NCBI GenBank assembly: GCA_945643635.1
Contig: CALZFC010000020.1
Coordinates: forward strand, 1,376,001 to 1,440,000
Direction of reading: 5' to 3'
Origin: Allodiplogaster sudhausi
Taxonomy: Eukaryota > Nematoda > Chromadorea > Rhabditida > Diplogasteridae
Length of the DNA: 64,000 bases
Shown one piece after another: positions 12,301-24,100 of this stretch. The position numbers were made by a program, and so were the translations under genes. The notes beneath the pieces were generated by a model. The model was not told the DNA's origin and did not search any database. It was given only the letters and a program-made list of their open reading frames with translations. Positions within the stretch are counted from its first letter, which is position 1; the number at the start of each line of letters is the position of its first letter.

Positions 12301-15300
12301 GTGCCGTGGACTGACGTGGCCGGCGTCAACATCTACATTCATGATCGTCTGTTTTCTTTCTTTCTTCACTCTTGAAAATCTTAGAACAGGAAGTTGCTAT
12401 GTCACTCTTGTTGCTAATGTATGCAGACAAACCAGCATTACTGTTCTTTTCAAGCTAACAAGGACATCTACATTGAGAGTAGACCTCAATTCTCGCGCTC
12501 TGGCATCTGCCAAACCATTCGAATAAACAAGGTAAAATTCGGTGATTGGGATACAATAGTAAATATACACTTGTATGCACGTACGTACGTGAGTACATTA
12601 CATGCTTCTTAGAAGGAACATATACACATGTATGTATGTATCTACAGTGATAAAGATTGCGTTCAGGCAGTCACGACCGTGGAGTCGATGGGAGAGGGAT
12701 GTGTGCGAGACAGAGCAGACTTCTCGGGTTCATTCTACTTTGGCGGCGACTACACTTTAGATGTGATTAATGGAAGAGGGAATACCGCATAGAATGAGAT
12801 GAGTGTTCGCAGGGCTGCTACCGCTCTTGCTACCAGGACGGAGTCTTCGCTGACTGCGGTTGCATGGACGCGGCCTATGCAAGGCGGCAAGGCGTTCACG
12901 TATGCAATTTTAGCAACGGCACCTTTCCGTTTTGTCTTGGCTAACATAAATAGAAATATCTGATCTGATATTCCTTTTCGAACTCTTTCTTCTTAGTAAT
13001 CGTCACGCTTAAATTGTCTGGAATACCTTCAGTGAGTTGCATAGACGAAGTGCTGGCTCGCCGTGGCTTTAACTCTGCTGCGTGGCCCGAGTGCATCTGC
13101 CCGCCCCCTTGCCATATGGTCGACTACTTTGCTCTTCCCATGCAGACTAAACACACTAAGGCATTTGGTGTAAGTCACTTTTTAAATTAAAAGAAAAAAA
13201 CAAAGAAATGGAAAAATATGTCACCAAAAAATCACCCTAACAAACACAAGAAACTGAGTAAAAGTGTCTAATATTGTTCAAATTTCAATTGAAATTATTT
13301 AAATTAATCTAATTAATTTTTGTACCTGAAGTGCTGGGCGGTGACTGTACATACAGTACCGTCCAACATTATTGAGTCCGAAATTAATACAATTAACCCG
13401 ATTAATAAAATTAATAAAATTAATTTTAATAATTCAAACTTGACTTGCGAAGTGCTGAGGACGTGTAATTTCCTCGGAGGATTTTATGTTTTTTTTTCAT
13501 TGCGCATTACCGTGGAAAAACCGTTTTCCAAAATATGTCGAAAGGACAAAAATCTTACAATGTGATAAAAAAAAATTTTATCAGAATTTTTTTTACGAGA
13601 TGTTCGGCTGAGAAAAGAGCTGGCTGAATCCAGAGGTGTCAACGGCCCGGCCCCACTTCCCATGGCCCCGGGCCGGGCCGAGCCGGGGCCAAAAAAAGTG
13701 GGCCGGCCCGCAGGCCCGTTTTATTCTCGATAAGCACACGATGTCGTCCAATCAGGACGACTGTCATTTCACATGCCACCGCATGTGAAATGCAAAACTT
13801 CCCATATTTATTTTTTTTCTAAAATATTTACTTCTATACATTAAAAATCATTCTTTGTACCATGAAATTCTTTTTGTGAAAAATATTCATTCTGAGCAGA
13901 GCAGGACCTTCCCCCTACAGCACTACAAGGGCTGAACGTCTATCTACTCTTAGGTGGAATGTTATGTTAAGCCAATATTCCCCATGCTACCTCTTGGTTA
14001 TTTTAAAAAGCAGTAACTTCTTGGTTCTCTTTCGGATTGTGCTTCATTTTCTAATCTCTGAAAACATATTCTTGAGAAGTGGTAATAAATTTTCGATCTG
14101 ATAAACCATTTTATTAGAACCGAGAACCAATTGATTCTACAGTAGTAGATCGAAGACATATGGAACGCGCACTCAAATATATGGCCCTCCTTCTTATTAG
14201 AAGCCGCGTGAAAAATAAGGTGGTTAACACCCAAAGATTCACGCTGGCCCAGATTTGTAAGTGTACTATTTAGAAAAATTTATCTACCTTTTTAAAACTA
14301 TTGGTTAATTGTTCAGTGAACGGCTCCTTTAAAGGAAATCATAAGGGAAAAACTCCTACAACTATTAGCGGCCCGATAACTTAAAAGTACGGTGTTAGCA
14401 ATCCACAGAAGTGGTGCTATATTGCCTCTCGCCTCTCTCCACAGAAACTTGTGGTCTGCGCGACGGGCAGGTAAGCCTATATGTTACGCAAAACCCGGCA
14501 AATGGTGGTTGCTTGCACCATATGTTTGCAATTCAAGGGCATCAGTCGAATGGCCCTATCGGCCACAGTGTTGCTCTGACAAATAAATGGCGGGAAAATA
14601 AAATTTTGCAAATTCAAAGTAGAGAATGTTTTAAATTTCTTAAGGCAGAGAGATTTTTGTGACTTCATGACACTTGCAATCGAAGGTTCTAGCTCAACCT
14701 GACCAAATAAAGCGAAAAAACAAGACACTATTTATTCGCCTTAGATCTCCTTTAATAGAAATAATATGTGTTTACTGACAAACATTCAGAATTTATATGG
14801 CTAAATATGTAAACATGTTGAACAATATAAATACTAAATTTTAAGGTACATAGTAATAGTAGTTCATCGGGATTTTTTACCCGAATTAAAAAAAACGGGC
14901 TCAAACGGGCCTTCGGGCTGGGCCGGGTCCAAAATTCTAGGGCCCGCAAATGGCACGGGCTGAGCAGGCCGAGCCCAAAAATTTTGGGTTATATAAAAGC
15001 TCAGCCTGAATCCAGCAGCCAAACAACAAACAACAACATTTAGTGAAATTTTCTGAGCACTTCTTATTTTATTTGAGTTTGTTCTTTTGTTTTGCTTGAG
15101 TTTCTTATCTTATTTGGGTATAAATGATAAGAAAAATGAAAAATAAAAATTTTCTGTAGCAGGCAAAAAACGTGCTCTTGCTGAGCATCGAACACCGGAT
15201 CTTGGGAGTCCTGTATTTGTCGCAATACACCACACGCAGCTTGAGTGCAATGGAATGTATCTTTCCAATCACATTGTCTGCAGCCTCACCAAAGAAGCAT

Positions 15301-16723
15301 TGATGATATCTCTCCCTCTTATTTCGATCTCTTTTCATTTTAACAATAAGCGATACCTACATTTTTGGTTGATTTTTGGTCGGGTCCGGTCAGGAGCAAA
15401 ATCTCTCTTTCTCTCTCTCCCTCTCTCTCTCCCTCTCTCTCTCAATCTGTCTGTCTGTCTCTCCCACTCTCTTTTTCTCTCTCTCTTTCTTTGCCTATTT
15501 CCAGGTACAAACAAGACAGCGACACAAACGGATCACTGGTTATTTACCAAACACGCCCCTTAATCACGCTTTCAATCTTAACTATATAGCCGAAACACGT
15601 TCTCAATGCTTTATTTCTTGTGTTTTGGCTCTTACATTAGGTGTTGAGTAACAATATTTCTTTGATAAGGCTGTGGGCACTGTGATAATAAAGGCAATTT
15701 TTTTATTATAAGTAGGGGATGGTGTATTACGACAGCGTTTGACTGTAAACCCCAAGGTCCGGTGTTCGATGCTCTGCAAAGGCAAAATTTTTACCCGCTA
15801 CAGAAAAATTTTATTTTTTTTTATTTTTTTTTTCATCATTTATACAAATATGATAAGAAACTCAAGCAAAACAAAGAAAGAAACTCAAACAAAATAAAAA
15901 ATGCTTAGAAAATTTCACTCTAATTTGTTGTTTGTAGTTAGGCTGCTAGATTCAGCCAGCTCTTTTCTCAGCCGAACACCGCGTAAAAAAAATTCCGCTA
16001 ACCATAAGCAGCGCAACTTTGTCACATCGTCAGCTTTTTGTCATTTCGACATAGTTAGGAAAACGGTTTTCCAGGGTTATACGCTATGAAAAAAAACAAA
16101 CATAAAACCCTCCGAGGAAATCGCAACACTTCGCAATTCCAGTTTGAATTATTAAAATTAATTCTATTAATTCAATTAATCGGATTAATCGGATTAATTT
16201 CGGACCTAACAATGTTGAACGGTACTGTATAAGATTGTGCTTTATTCAGCTCTCAGTTCTTTGGTGCAAACAAATTCTTTCAGAGTAAGATTTCCGTCTT
16301 TTTCGAGCAGTCTCAAGTCTTCGTAACAAACGAAAAGATGAAGATTTCGGTAAGCTGAAGAATCTGCCAAGAAAAACATGGCTGAGTTTCTTCGTATTTG
16401 GCAGCGTTCCTACGTGTTCGGTTCGCTCGGCTCCTTCTCTGGCCTCCTGCTCGGCGCGTCTCTCGTCTTCATCGCGGAGCTCTTTTATCTCCCCAAATAT
16501 GTATTCTACGATCGTTTGCACCTAATGACTGGTTCGATCTTTCGAACTTAAGATTGCTAATAAAGGAGATCCATTCTTGTTATAAATACTTGATTGATGT
16601 ACATTTGACTCGTTGCTGGTAATGATAAACACTGATGATATACATACTCTCCTTGAGCAGAAGGAATTCATTTCCAAGGCCTTTGATGTGCAGAAGAGAG
16701 CACTCGAGAGCTTCAAGTCCTAG
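9338..16723 (+). CDS. EGF-module plus DEG/ENaC (amiloride-sensitive type) channel subunit, EGAS-like
   Basis: Predicted surface cation-channel subunit of about 740 aa. Exons: 9338-9368, 9513-9679, 9774-9909, 10221-10287, 10403-10512, 10554-10649, 10735-10821, 10940-11205, 11286-11383, 11459-11556, 11639-11703, 11769-11923, 12091-12197, 12263-12346, 12455-12531, 12667-12762, 12813-12933, 13033-13169, 16284-16349, 16405-16500, 16661-16723. Order of parts: signal peptide or anchor (MTWLVLQLLLASLVYS), Cys-rich segment, EGF-like module 1, Ser/Thr mucin-like linker, EGF-like module 2, then the DEG/ENaC ectodomain with GNCFTFN, GVNIYIHD, GCYRSCYQ and CICPPPC, and TM2 with the G-A-S filter triplet (GSFSGLLLGASLVFIAELF). 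Total coding length divides by three and all junctions keep phase. Intron 11 starts with GC. No classical cytosolic N-terminus plus TM1 was found. An alternative end keeps exon 20 open to TAA at 16549. C. elegans EGAS proteins have the same module set. Confidence 0.85.
11035..11170 (+). repeat. In-frame 18-bp tandem repeats encoding a Ser/Thr/Leu mucin-like linker
   Basis: Seven or so units built on TCCACACTCTCTTCTTCG lie inside exon 8 of the channel gene and are read as STLSSS-like hexapeptides. Unit number is likely to vary between alleles. The reading frame was chosen because neighbouring exons splice to it in phase. Confidence 0.85.
13631..15004. mobile_element. hAT-like non-autonomous element nested in the foldback left arm
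   Basis: Starts CAGAGGTGTCAACGG and carries GGGCCGGGCC-type subterminal motifs at both ends, typical of Ac-like hAT elements. The flanking octamers GCTGAATC (13623-13630) and CCTGAATC (15005-15012) match at 7 of 8 positions, and the intact right arm of the host element shows the uninterrupted site. The 3' terminus (GCTCAG) matches the 5' terminus only weakly. No coding frame of note was found inside. Confidence 0.7.
15370..15545. repeat. Dispersed repeat: CGGGTCCGGTCAGGAGC core followed by CT tract
   Basis: The core at 15380 and the CT run 15403-15490, followed by CCAGGTACAA, recur in the same order at 24950-25060. It forms the centre of the foldback element here and part of a tRNA-derived SINE candidate there. 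Confidence 0.7.
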
Positions 16724-17522
16724 ACATGCTGCCCCAATGACCCTAGCAAAGCTCGGTCGAGTTGGCCCTCTCTTGTTTCCGGCTCTCTCTTTTTTAAGTG
16801 CTTTCTCGTACCCTCTCTACTTCCAACCCGATCTAGCAGCTCTCATCTTTGAGGGAGACTTCATTTCTGGCTGACGCAAAGCATAGAAATTTTTTTCATC
16901 TCTCTCCATTTGCAGCTATTTCTGCCAGACCTCTTGGGCATTCTTTGAGCTTTATAAAGAGCCATATATGTAAATGGAAGATATAACTCTTATTTCAGAA
17001 CTAGCCGAGTATTTGTGCTGACTTTATACAAGAAGCCTTTTGCTGCGTACTCATTTTTAATGATATTTGAATAGATAGCTGTGAGAAAGAGGAATACACC
17101 CTCTGTGCCTTCTAGATATGTACATATATCAAGCGGTACGGTCTTCGATCATAACCCCCCCCCCTCTTATATTGTCATTCAAAAATAGTACCCCTCCCTA
17201 TAGTAGAACCTCCCCCCCCCTCCTCCAATAGTGCTTCCCTCCCATAAAAATCTAATACCTTAGCTTGAGACGTATTTTGAATGGATCCTAGAGGAATGAG
17301 ATACTCTTCCCAATTAAGTGATTGCAAATTCTTTCAAAAACTGTGGTAAATCGGATGTAGTAGTGATGATTCCACTGATTTCAAGCAATAATGCTTTGTT
17401 TCTGTTGTTGTCACTCTTTTATTATTTCACATTGAAAAATAGCAGCCCTCCCTCTAATAGTGCCCCTCCCCCGCAGGGGTATTGAAAAAGAGTACCCCCG
17501 GGAGTACTAAGAGAGAAAATAC

Positions 17523-17563
<41 letters not shown>

Positions 17564-17568
17564 CTTTA
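16724..17568. other. 3' flank of the channel gene with C-rich repeat copy B and a TA microsatellite
   Basis: 16724-17140 holds the probable 3' UTR and no gene. 17150-17350 is the second copy of the C-rich repeat seen at 7910. 17460-17525 (CCCCTCCCCCGCAGG and on) resembles 6455-6505. 17523-17562 is a pure TA run. Confidence 0.6.
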
Positions 17569-17751
17569 CTAGAGCATCGACTTCATCGATCCATTGCGGT
17601 AGGCGAAGAAGTTTTGCGTGAATTCGTCATCCCCGCTGTCCGGATACCAGGTGAGATTAACATTATGGCAGCACATGCCTTTGTAGTCGCCAAAGTACTG
17701 ATGGAGCGCCGGACGAGCCCAGCCGCCGAACGGGACAAAGTTCGAAAAGTC
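17569..17751 (-). pseudogene. GH25 lysozyme-like C-terminal exon (orphan)
   Basis: The minus strand reads DFSNFVPFGGWARPALHQYF and on to a TAG at 17569-17571, with an AG acceptor just before it (17752-17753). The GGW..PALHQYFGD block resembles the last beta-strand region of nematode GH25 lysozymes, which cleave peptidoglycan and are normally secreted. No upstream exons carrying the catalytic Asp/Glu residues were found before the receptor copy begins, so this is either a truncated gene or one whose other exons escaped recognition. Called a pseudogene fragment with modest confidence. Confidence 0.5.
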
Positions 17752-18134
17752 CTAAATGTGCTTAATGTTGTTACATTCTGCATTACTGTGAGCTCAAAAG
17801 TAAGATTATTGCGCCCAGCGTAACACTGTCCCTTAGTTTTTATGTATTGTTACTTTCAGCATAACTTTAGTGTTATAAATTTTAAAAAGGATTCTCTTCT
17901 CTAGCCACGTCAGTTATGTTATATTGGGCACACTTTTCCCATTTTAATTTCTTGCTGTTTCAAGCGTTTCGTGCATTGTTACAAATTGAAATGAAATTGC
18001 AGAGAACCGTTTCACGAAAGAATTTGATGACTGAAAAAATAAGTTACAAATTCCAAATGAAAACCATGACATACATTCCACATATCATCGAAAAGAAAAT
18101 TAGGGTTTATTATTGGGCGACGTTGAGACATTGA

Positions 18135-19932
18135 CGAGATTCTCTTCGTGGCATTTCAGCCTTCGAAATAGGGCGGCAAGAAATTTTCGATAGCTAGCAG
18201 ATGTCAGCATTATTGTCAGCGATTGTGCCGGCGAGTGAAACGAGAAAACAACCATAGAGGCGGCCGCAAGATCTAAGAAAAATATATTATTTAAGAGTTC
18301 AAAAAAATAGTCTTACAGAAAAAATGTATATTGACGCACCGTCATTTTCAATCTTTAATGTCAGCATTGCAATAAGAGTGACAATTGGAAAGGCGACAAA
18401 GATTGTCGGCACACATAGCTCAAAGTAGCAAAGATGTTTGATTGTCAACCAAAACAATCTCAAAACAGAAACAAAGGATAAAAATCAACAACGAATGCAA
18501 TAAAAGTCCAAAATTGTCAAAGCCTAATTTTGATATTATTATTTTTTGAATAGGTTTATCCTTATCAAGCCTCTATCTCACCATCAGTTCCCAAATGAAG
18601 CAAATCCACACACCGTAGCGAGAAGACTATAGAATAGTCGCTTTTGAAGGGCGAGTCTTCCTTTCGACATGTGGACAGTTGAGGATGTAGAACTGATGAT
18701 GTGGTGCATATGAAGGCTTATTGCAGTTAAGACGACCATCACGGAGCAGCCGTAAACTACAATAGCTCCTACAAATACATATATGTATTACGGTATAGAC
18801 TTGTTTTTTTAATTGCTCAACGGAAGCCTGCAAAAATTACAAACAAAAAACGCTGTACCTTTAACTTCTTAATTATACAATATATACATACATATGTATG
18901 TAGTTGTGATTCGCACAAGATGCAGTCCCCCCCCCTCCACCAAAACTTACCCATTAGCCAGAGGCCTCGATCCAAGCAGACAAACTGTTCGACTTCAAAA
19001 TCGCAGAGATTTTCAAATACCTGCATTGCCTATATCTAAAATCGATTACGAAGAAAAGTCTTTCTCAACTATTACTGACATACTCAGAGGAGCCTTCAGC
19101 AGGAATTGGGTGAGAAAAGAGTGCGCCAAAAACGATAAGTAAGGCCATTAGACCAGAAGGAGTACAATAGCCGCAGATTAGCTTTCCGCGCGATAGCCTC
19201 CATCGAGAACCGGGTAATTGGAGATGCTTAATTAGTCAAATATTTATTCAATGACGAGACAAACCCGGGATTTTTTCGTGATTGCGTTATGCATATTCTT
19301 TTTTGGGAAACAAAAACTTTAAATCCCAACCTATGTAATTTATTACCTGTGTAATATTACCTTCGTAACTTAAAACAATTTCTGATTTCACGACGCCTTT
19401 CTTCGGTTTGTGTTAAGAAAGTACAAGTATTAGAGCAACTTACTTGGTGTCGATAAATAAAGCAGTGTATCAGAATTAAGACACAAATTGCTACGAGAAC
19501 GACTGTGAACGCCTGAAATATTTTCAAACTTTAGAAGATGTTTTGTAGGCTGATTTTCTTTCCCTAGGCTGTTGTACGAACCAGTCTTCCTGAGGTTAGT
19601 TGCCATATTCCTGGGAACTTGAAGGGGCTATCGACGTAAATGCAATGCAAAGGAGGAAGGAACGTAAAGCGGGCAATAAAATCGAATGCGATGTCGAAAA
19701 CGATTTGTATGAGCTGCCAGTCAAAAAGAGGATGTGAGAAAAGAGGAGGATCAGCCTCAGCAACGCGAACAAGAATTCACAGACCACAAGGGCTGCGAGA
19801 AGAAATCGATAATTGCCGATCTTCTGGTCGCTGTGCCTTAGAATAGCGACGGCGGCGATGACGTTGAGAGCGACGCTGCCGACGCAGATAACTGTATGCA
19901 AAACGCAGCAGGGAACGCGGATACTCACGCAT
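18135..19932 (-). pseudogene. Serpentine (7TM) receptor-like gene, copy I, degraded
   Basis: Member of a receptor family repeated in this window. Recognisable exons run from ATG 19932 to about 18135: the TM1-TM2 exon (VICVGSVALNV, KIGNYRFLLAA), an exon ending FIYRHQ (about 19440-19515), a TM exon (about 19080-19230), then shorter exons and the last exon (SLTIMLTSASYRKFL at about 18135-18280). The Asn in TM1 and the SYRKFL after TM7 fit rhodopsin-like or nematode chemoreceptor architecture. The first exon lacks 11 bases present in copies II and III and has one extra base later (near 19733), so no continuous frame remains. The 3' UTR region is duplicated at 28975-29190. Confidence 0.7.
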
Positions 19933-20184
19933 CGTAACTTTCTATGTGAAATCAATGTAGTATGAACAGACCGCTCAGCACATATCTCGCCAATTTGAGC
20001 GCTTTTCCGAAAAGGATTCTACGAAGGTATGACAAGGCATCACTCTATCTTTCTAAATAATATGTATTTGAAGACAGGATTGGAAAAAGTTGAGCTTGAA
20101 AATCATCTTCGCTTATGTTCTCGAATTTAACAATAGGACTTGAAGTCATCAGGTTATGCACCGAATAACCTTTGACAAGTTTCC

Positions 20185-20285
20185 TTTACGACATTTTCAC
20201 CTGTTGTCTATGCACTGTTTCCAAGTATACATGTGTACTATCGTGTATACTTGGAAACAGCACATACACAACAGGTAAAAATCGC
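20185..20285. repeat. Imperfect hairpin repeat (about 38-bp arms)
   Basis: CACCTGTTGT...TCCAAGTATACA is followed by its near-complement TGTATACTTGGAAACAG...AACAGGT. One arm recurs at 6118-6170. It looks like a small foldback MITE. Confidence 0.65.
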
Positions 20286-21172
20286 TCAGCGGGGCTAAGC
20301 CGCCCGCCGAGATCTAAATTAATCAGACGGGCCGCTATGGTAGTAAGGGCCGTACGTGCGGGAAATTCTACCGATGAAAAAGTGATAGCCATTCGCGATC
20401 AGGCACTGGAACGACCCCGGTGCCCTGGAAGATTTACAACAAAAAAATACCGATAAACCAATCCGGATTTCTAAGACTTATCCATCCGCTTTTTATGCTC
20501 GATTTTTGTATTCTTTTATGATTTAGCAAACGAAATGCAGGCATTCACACAACAACATAAAAGTATTATTGTTGAAGATCATTTAATTATTATTTTTATT
20601 GCCCCTCAGGCAAATGCTACTGGATAAAACAATAGCCTTCCGATTATGTATCACTGTCGAACTAACTTCTTCCTAAAGTGTATGGAAACAGTACACTTCA
20701 AGGCTTCAACAAGTCGCCTAATTCTTCCGATTGCCTCTGCCAACGTACCCATTGGCGACTCAAGCTATCGGCAATTTATTTCTGCATGCTGTTTACATCT
20801 TCAAACCAACTTATTCCACAGCCGCCAATAGGTTTTGTGGCTTAAATTATAGAAACTTTTCTTGCGTAGCTTCTTTTCACAATATGCTACGCACAACCTT
20901 CTTTTTTACACGATTTGAGATACAGTCTGAAACTGGGTTAAAATACACGACATTTGCATATCCGAAAAAAGAACACAATTTTCTCTTATGTAGAAAAAAA
21001 ATATATATTAACTGTCCGAAGAAGGTGAAAATATGCATAACGTTCGAGATCAGTCATATACTAGCCTTTGTAAACCAACAACAAGCTTAATTTTAAAGTG
21101 TTCTAAATTAACACAAAAATTAATTTCAACGGAACAACACAGGAAATTATTAAAGCTCTTTTTTTAAAGCAT

Positions 21173-24100
21173 TTACGGCTCGATCTCTTCCGTATTTGCT
21201 GGTAGTTCCGGTGGGGTCGGAAGAGCGGAGCCATTGCCCGGGAGTGCCTCTGACATCTGGCTCGCCCACATCCTCGCGTAGACTCCGTCTGCCGCGAGAA
21301 GATTCGCATGCCTGGAACAAGTCTTGGGGTGATCTTTCATCTTTCATATCTTTCTCATTCTCAGTTCATTTCTCAGTGACTGATTCGGATGTCTTATAAT
21401 TAGTGTGTCTACAGTACTCTCCAAAACGTGACTGACGTTCCGCTCTCGACGACAATTCCTTTGTCGAGTACAAGAATGCAGTCAGAGTGGACGATGGTGC
21501 TGAGGCGGTGAGCCACGACGACACTCGTGCGAGAGGTGCACAATTCTATAAGAACATCCAATTTGCATAAGCTATTGTTTTTTTTAAATTGTTTTAATTA
21601 CAAAGTATTTTTTTATATTAAATTTATACTTAAATTTGATTAAGAAATAAAACATATTTGGAAAAAGAAGAACTTCTTCAAGACTGAAAAAGCCGAACCA
21701 AGTAGACAACGCTGGATCGCGCGCTCCGTGTGCGTGTCCAGTGCAGAGGTTGCCTTAGCACAATAAGAAAGAAGAGAATTAGTAGCTTTTTGCTTCCCCG
21801 AGATTGCAATGTATAACTGTCATCCAATCACCACTTATTCAGAAGGGTTCTCCTTTTGTCAACCTCGGCTACATATCAACAATCTCAACCCCTTAATTAA
21901 GTGATGCGGCCGAATACATATCACATTGTATGAAGAGAAAGCGCCAACTTCATCGAGGAATATGAACTGCGGCTGCTTCAGAATGGTCCTTGCAATGGCG
22001 ATTCGCTGCTTCTCTCCGCCAGACAATTTCAGCCCCCTCTCGCCCACCACTGTCTCGTAGCCTAAGAGGAAAACAGGCTTCATTTATTACGATTATCTAA
22101 ATGTTTGCAAAATATGTAACAGCCTCGTGATAAAACACCGTAATAATGGTGAGTATCTTGATATGCAAAACAACCAAGACAGATGGACGAATTTTTCCAA
22201 GAGAAAGAATGATTCCGTTAACACAAAAAATGAGTAGATAACCATGTGGCAGAGAGAGGATCTTGTCGTGAATCATAGCAGCCCTCGCAGCATCTACGAT
22301 CTCCTCGTCTGTGGCAGAGGGTCGGCCGAAGCGGATGTTATACCTGACGCGCAGTATTGCCCTTATTTATCTATCTTTGATGCGATTAACAATTACTAGA
22401 TTTGACAGCTTCACTACTTTTCTTCAATTATCATTAAAACATTAACGTGAATATCCATTAAAATGAAATTAAAGGCGAAAAAATATTGTCAAATTAGTTT
22501 TCGACATCCAAATTTCTTCGAATAAGATAGAATTTCTTCGAACTATTATGATATCAATAGTTATTAAATAATAATAAAAACCGGATGGTATCGTTGAAGA
22601 GGACAGTGTCCTGAGGGACGATTCCGATCTGTCTGCGGAGGGAGGCGAGCGAGAGTTTCTTCACGTCTTGGCCATCAAATTGGATGCTGCCACTGCTCGA
22701 TTCGAAGAGGCGGAAAAGGAGCCGAATCATCGTCGACTTTCCGCTCCCGGACGGGCCGACCTCGAAACGACTGCTTTACTTTAATCTCACATTGGACAAG
22801 CCGCAATATATTGACTCTAGAGAGTCTTCTTGGTAAACATCAACGAAAACAAAACGATAAATGATTAGCAGTGGAGAAGTAGAGCTTACAAGTGCAATGC
22901 TCTGGCCGCTCTTGACTTGGAAGTTGATGCCTTCCAAGACTGTCTTGCCAGCATTGTATGCAAAGGAGAGGTTGGATACGGTAATCTGCCCTTCGCTTGG
23001 CTCATACTCCACTGCATCAGGCGCATCTTGTACCTGCAACAGATATTTTTTTCTTTTTATTCAAACAGAAAAAAATTTGTACTTGATAAACAAAACCTCG
23101 ACTTCCTCTGCCATAAGTTCGAACATGTTTTCCATATCAATGAAGGACTTCTGAATCACCCTGAATAGAATGCTGATGCTGTCATAGCGTCGAGTGATAT
23201 ATGTACATACAAGCCCGAATTTTAAAGAGAGAAAAGAGAGATCGAAAGAGAGAAAGAGAAAGAGAGAGAGAGAGAGAGAGCAAGAGCGATAGAGAGTTAA
23301 ATGAAGAGATCAGAAAAAGAGTGGTGAAATCACCTTTAAAAAAAATTATTCATAGAATGAAAACAAAAATAATAACACAATAATTTACGATGAAGAATAT
23401 GTAGAAAAAGTGCCGAATCAAGAAAACATCTCCGAACCTGTAAATGGTGCCGAAGAAATTGAGTGGAGTGTAAAGCTGGAGCATATAAGTTGCGAAGAGA
23501 ACGTAGTCTCCCACAGTGAGTCGGCTATCCACCTGCAACAAATAATTGTTAAATTTTTTGATTACGTCGTTTGTGATCGTTATCAATCGAAGAAATGACC
23601 AAACGAGCGTTGTGTGTATCAAACATGCACTCACAATCAATGTAAGTGAACAACTTTTTTTATTTGCAATACTCATTTTTTCCCTTTTTACACCTGTGGA
23701 ACCTAGAACCAAATTGAAGTTGAAATCGATATTCGAATGAACGAGACCTGCATGAGGTAGACAAGCAAGAGAGATCCTCCAGTCATGCCCGCGGCAATCA
23801 CTCCATTCTGAGCAAAGTTCAGAATGGCCAGAGAAGCACTGACCTTCCACTCTGCCGTCTGGAAACTGCAATGGAGTCATATGATATTTGGTTGTTCAAG
23901 GAGAAGTGCGGGGACAAATAACTCTACTGTGCTATTCCTTTCTATTGCTTACAGTGGCATTTTAAAAGAAATAATTAAGTTTGCAAGAAAGTAACGGACG
24001 CGAGAATAGCCTGCCGGAATCGGTCGACCTCGTACGCCTCATTGCCGTAGTACTTGACTGTCTCGTAGTTCAGCAGTGAGTCCGTTCCAATCGCGCTACT

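Larger units (their letters stand above)
13354..16227. mobile_element. Mariner-like foldback element with long inverted arms, in an intron of the channel gene
   Basis: Both ends read CAGTACCGTYCAAC inward and are flanked by TA (13352-13353 and 16228-16229), as expected for Tc1/mariner superfamily insertion. The left arm (13354-13630 continued at 15013-about 15260) is the diverged inverted copy of the right arm (about 15700-16227). No transposase frame was seen, so it is non-autonomous. The arms contain a tRNA-like stretch (B-box-like GGTGTTCGATGCTC). Single-arm relatives lie at 29640-30110 and about 54640-54924. Confidence 0.8.

Noticed and set aside
13340..16240. CRISPR-like or tandem array
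   Set aside because: The repeated blocks are two inverted arms of one element, not regularly spaced direct repeats; the DNA is eukaryotic.
21150..21347. Minus-strand frame reading [17 protein letters not shown]
   Set aside because: Out of frame with the last ABC exon, which reads [15 protein letters not shown] in phase with exon 20.
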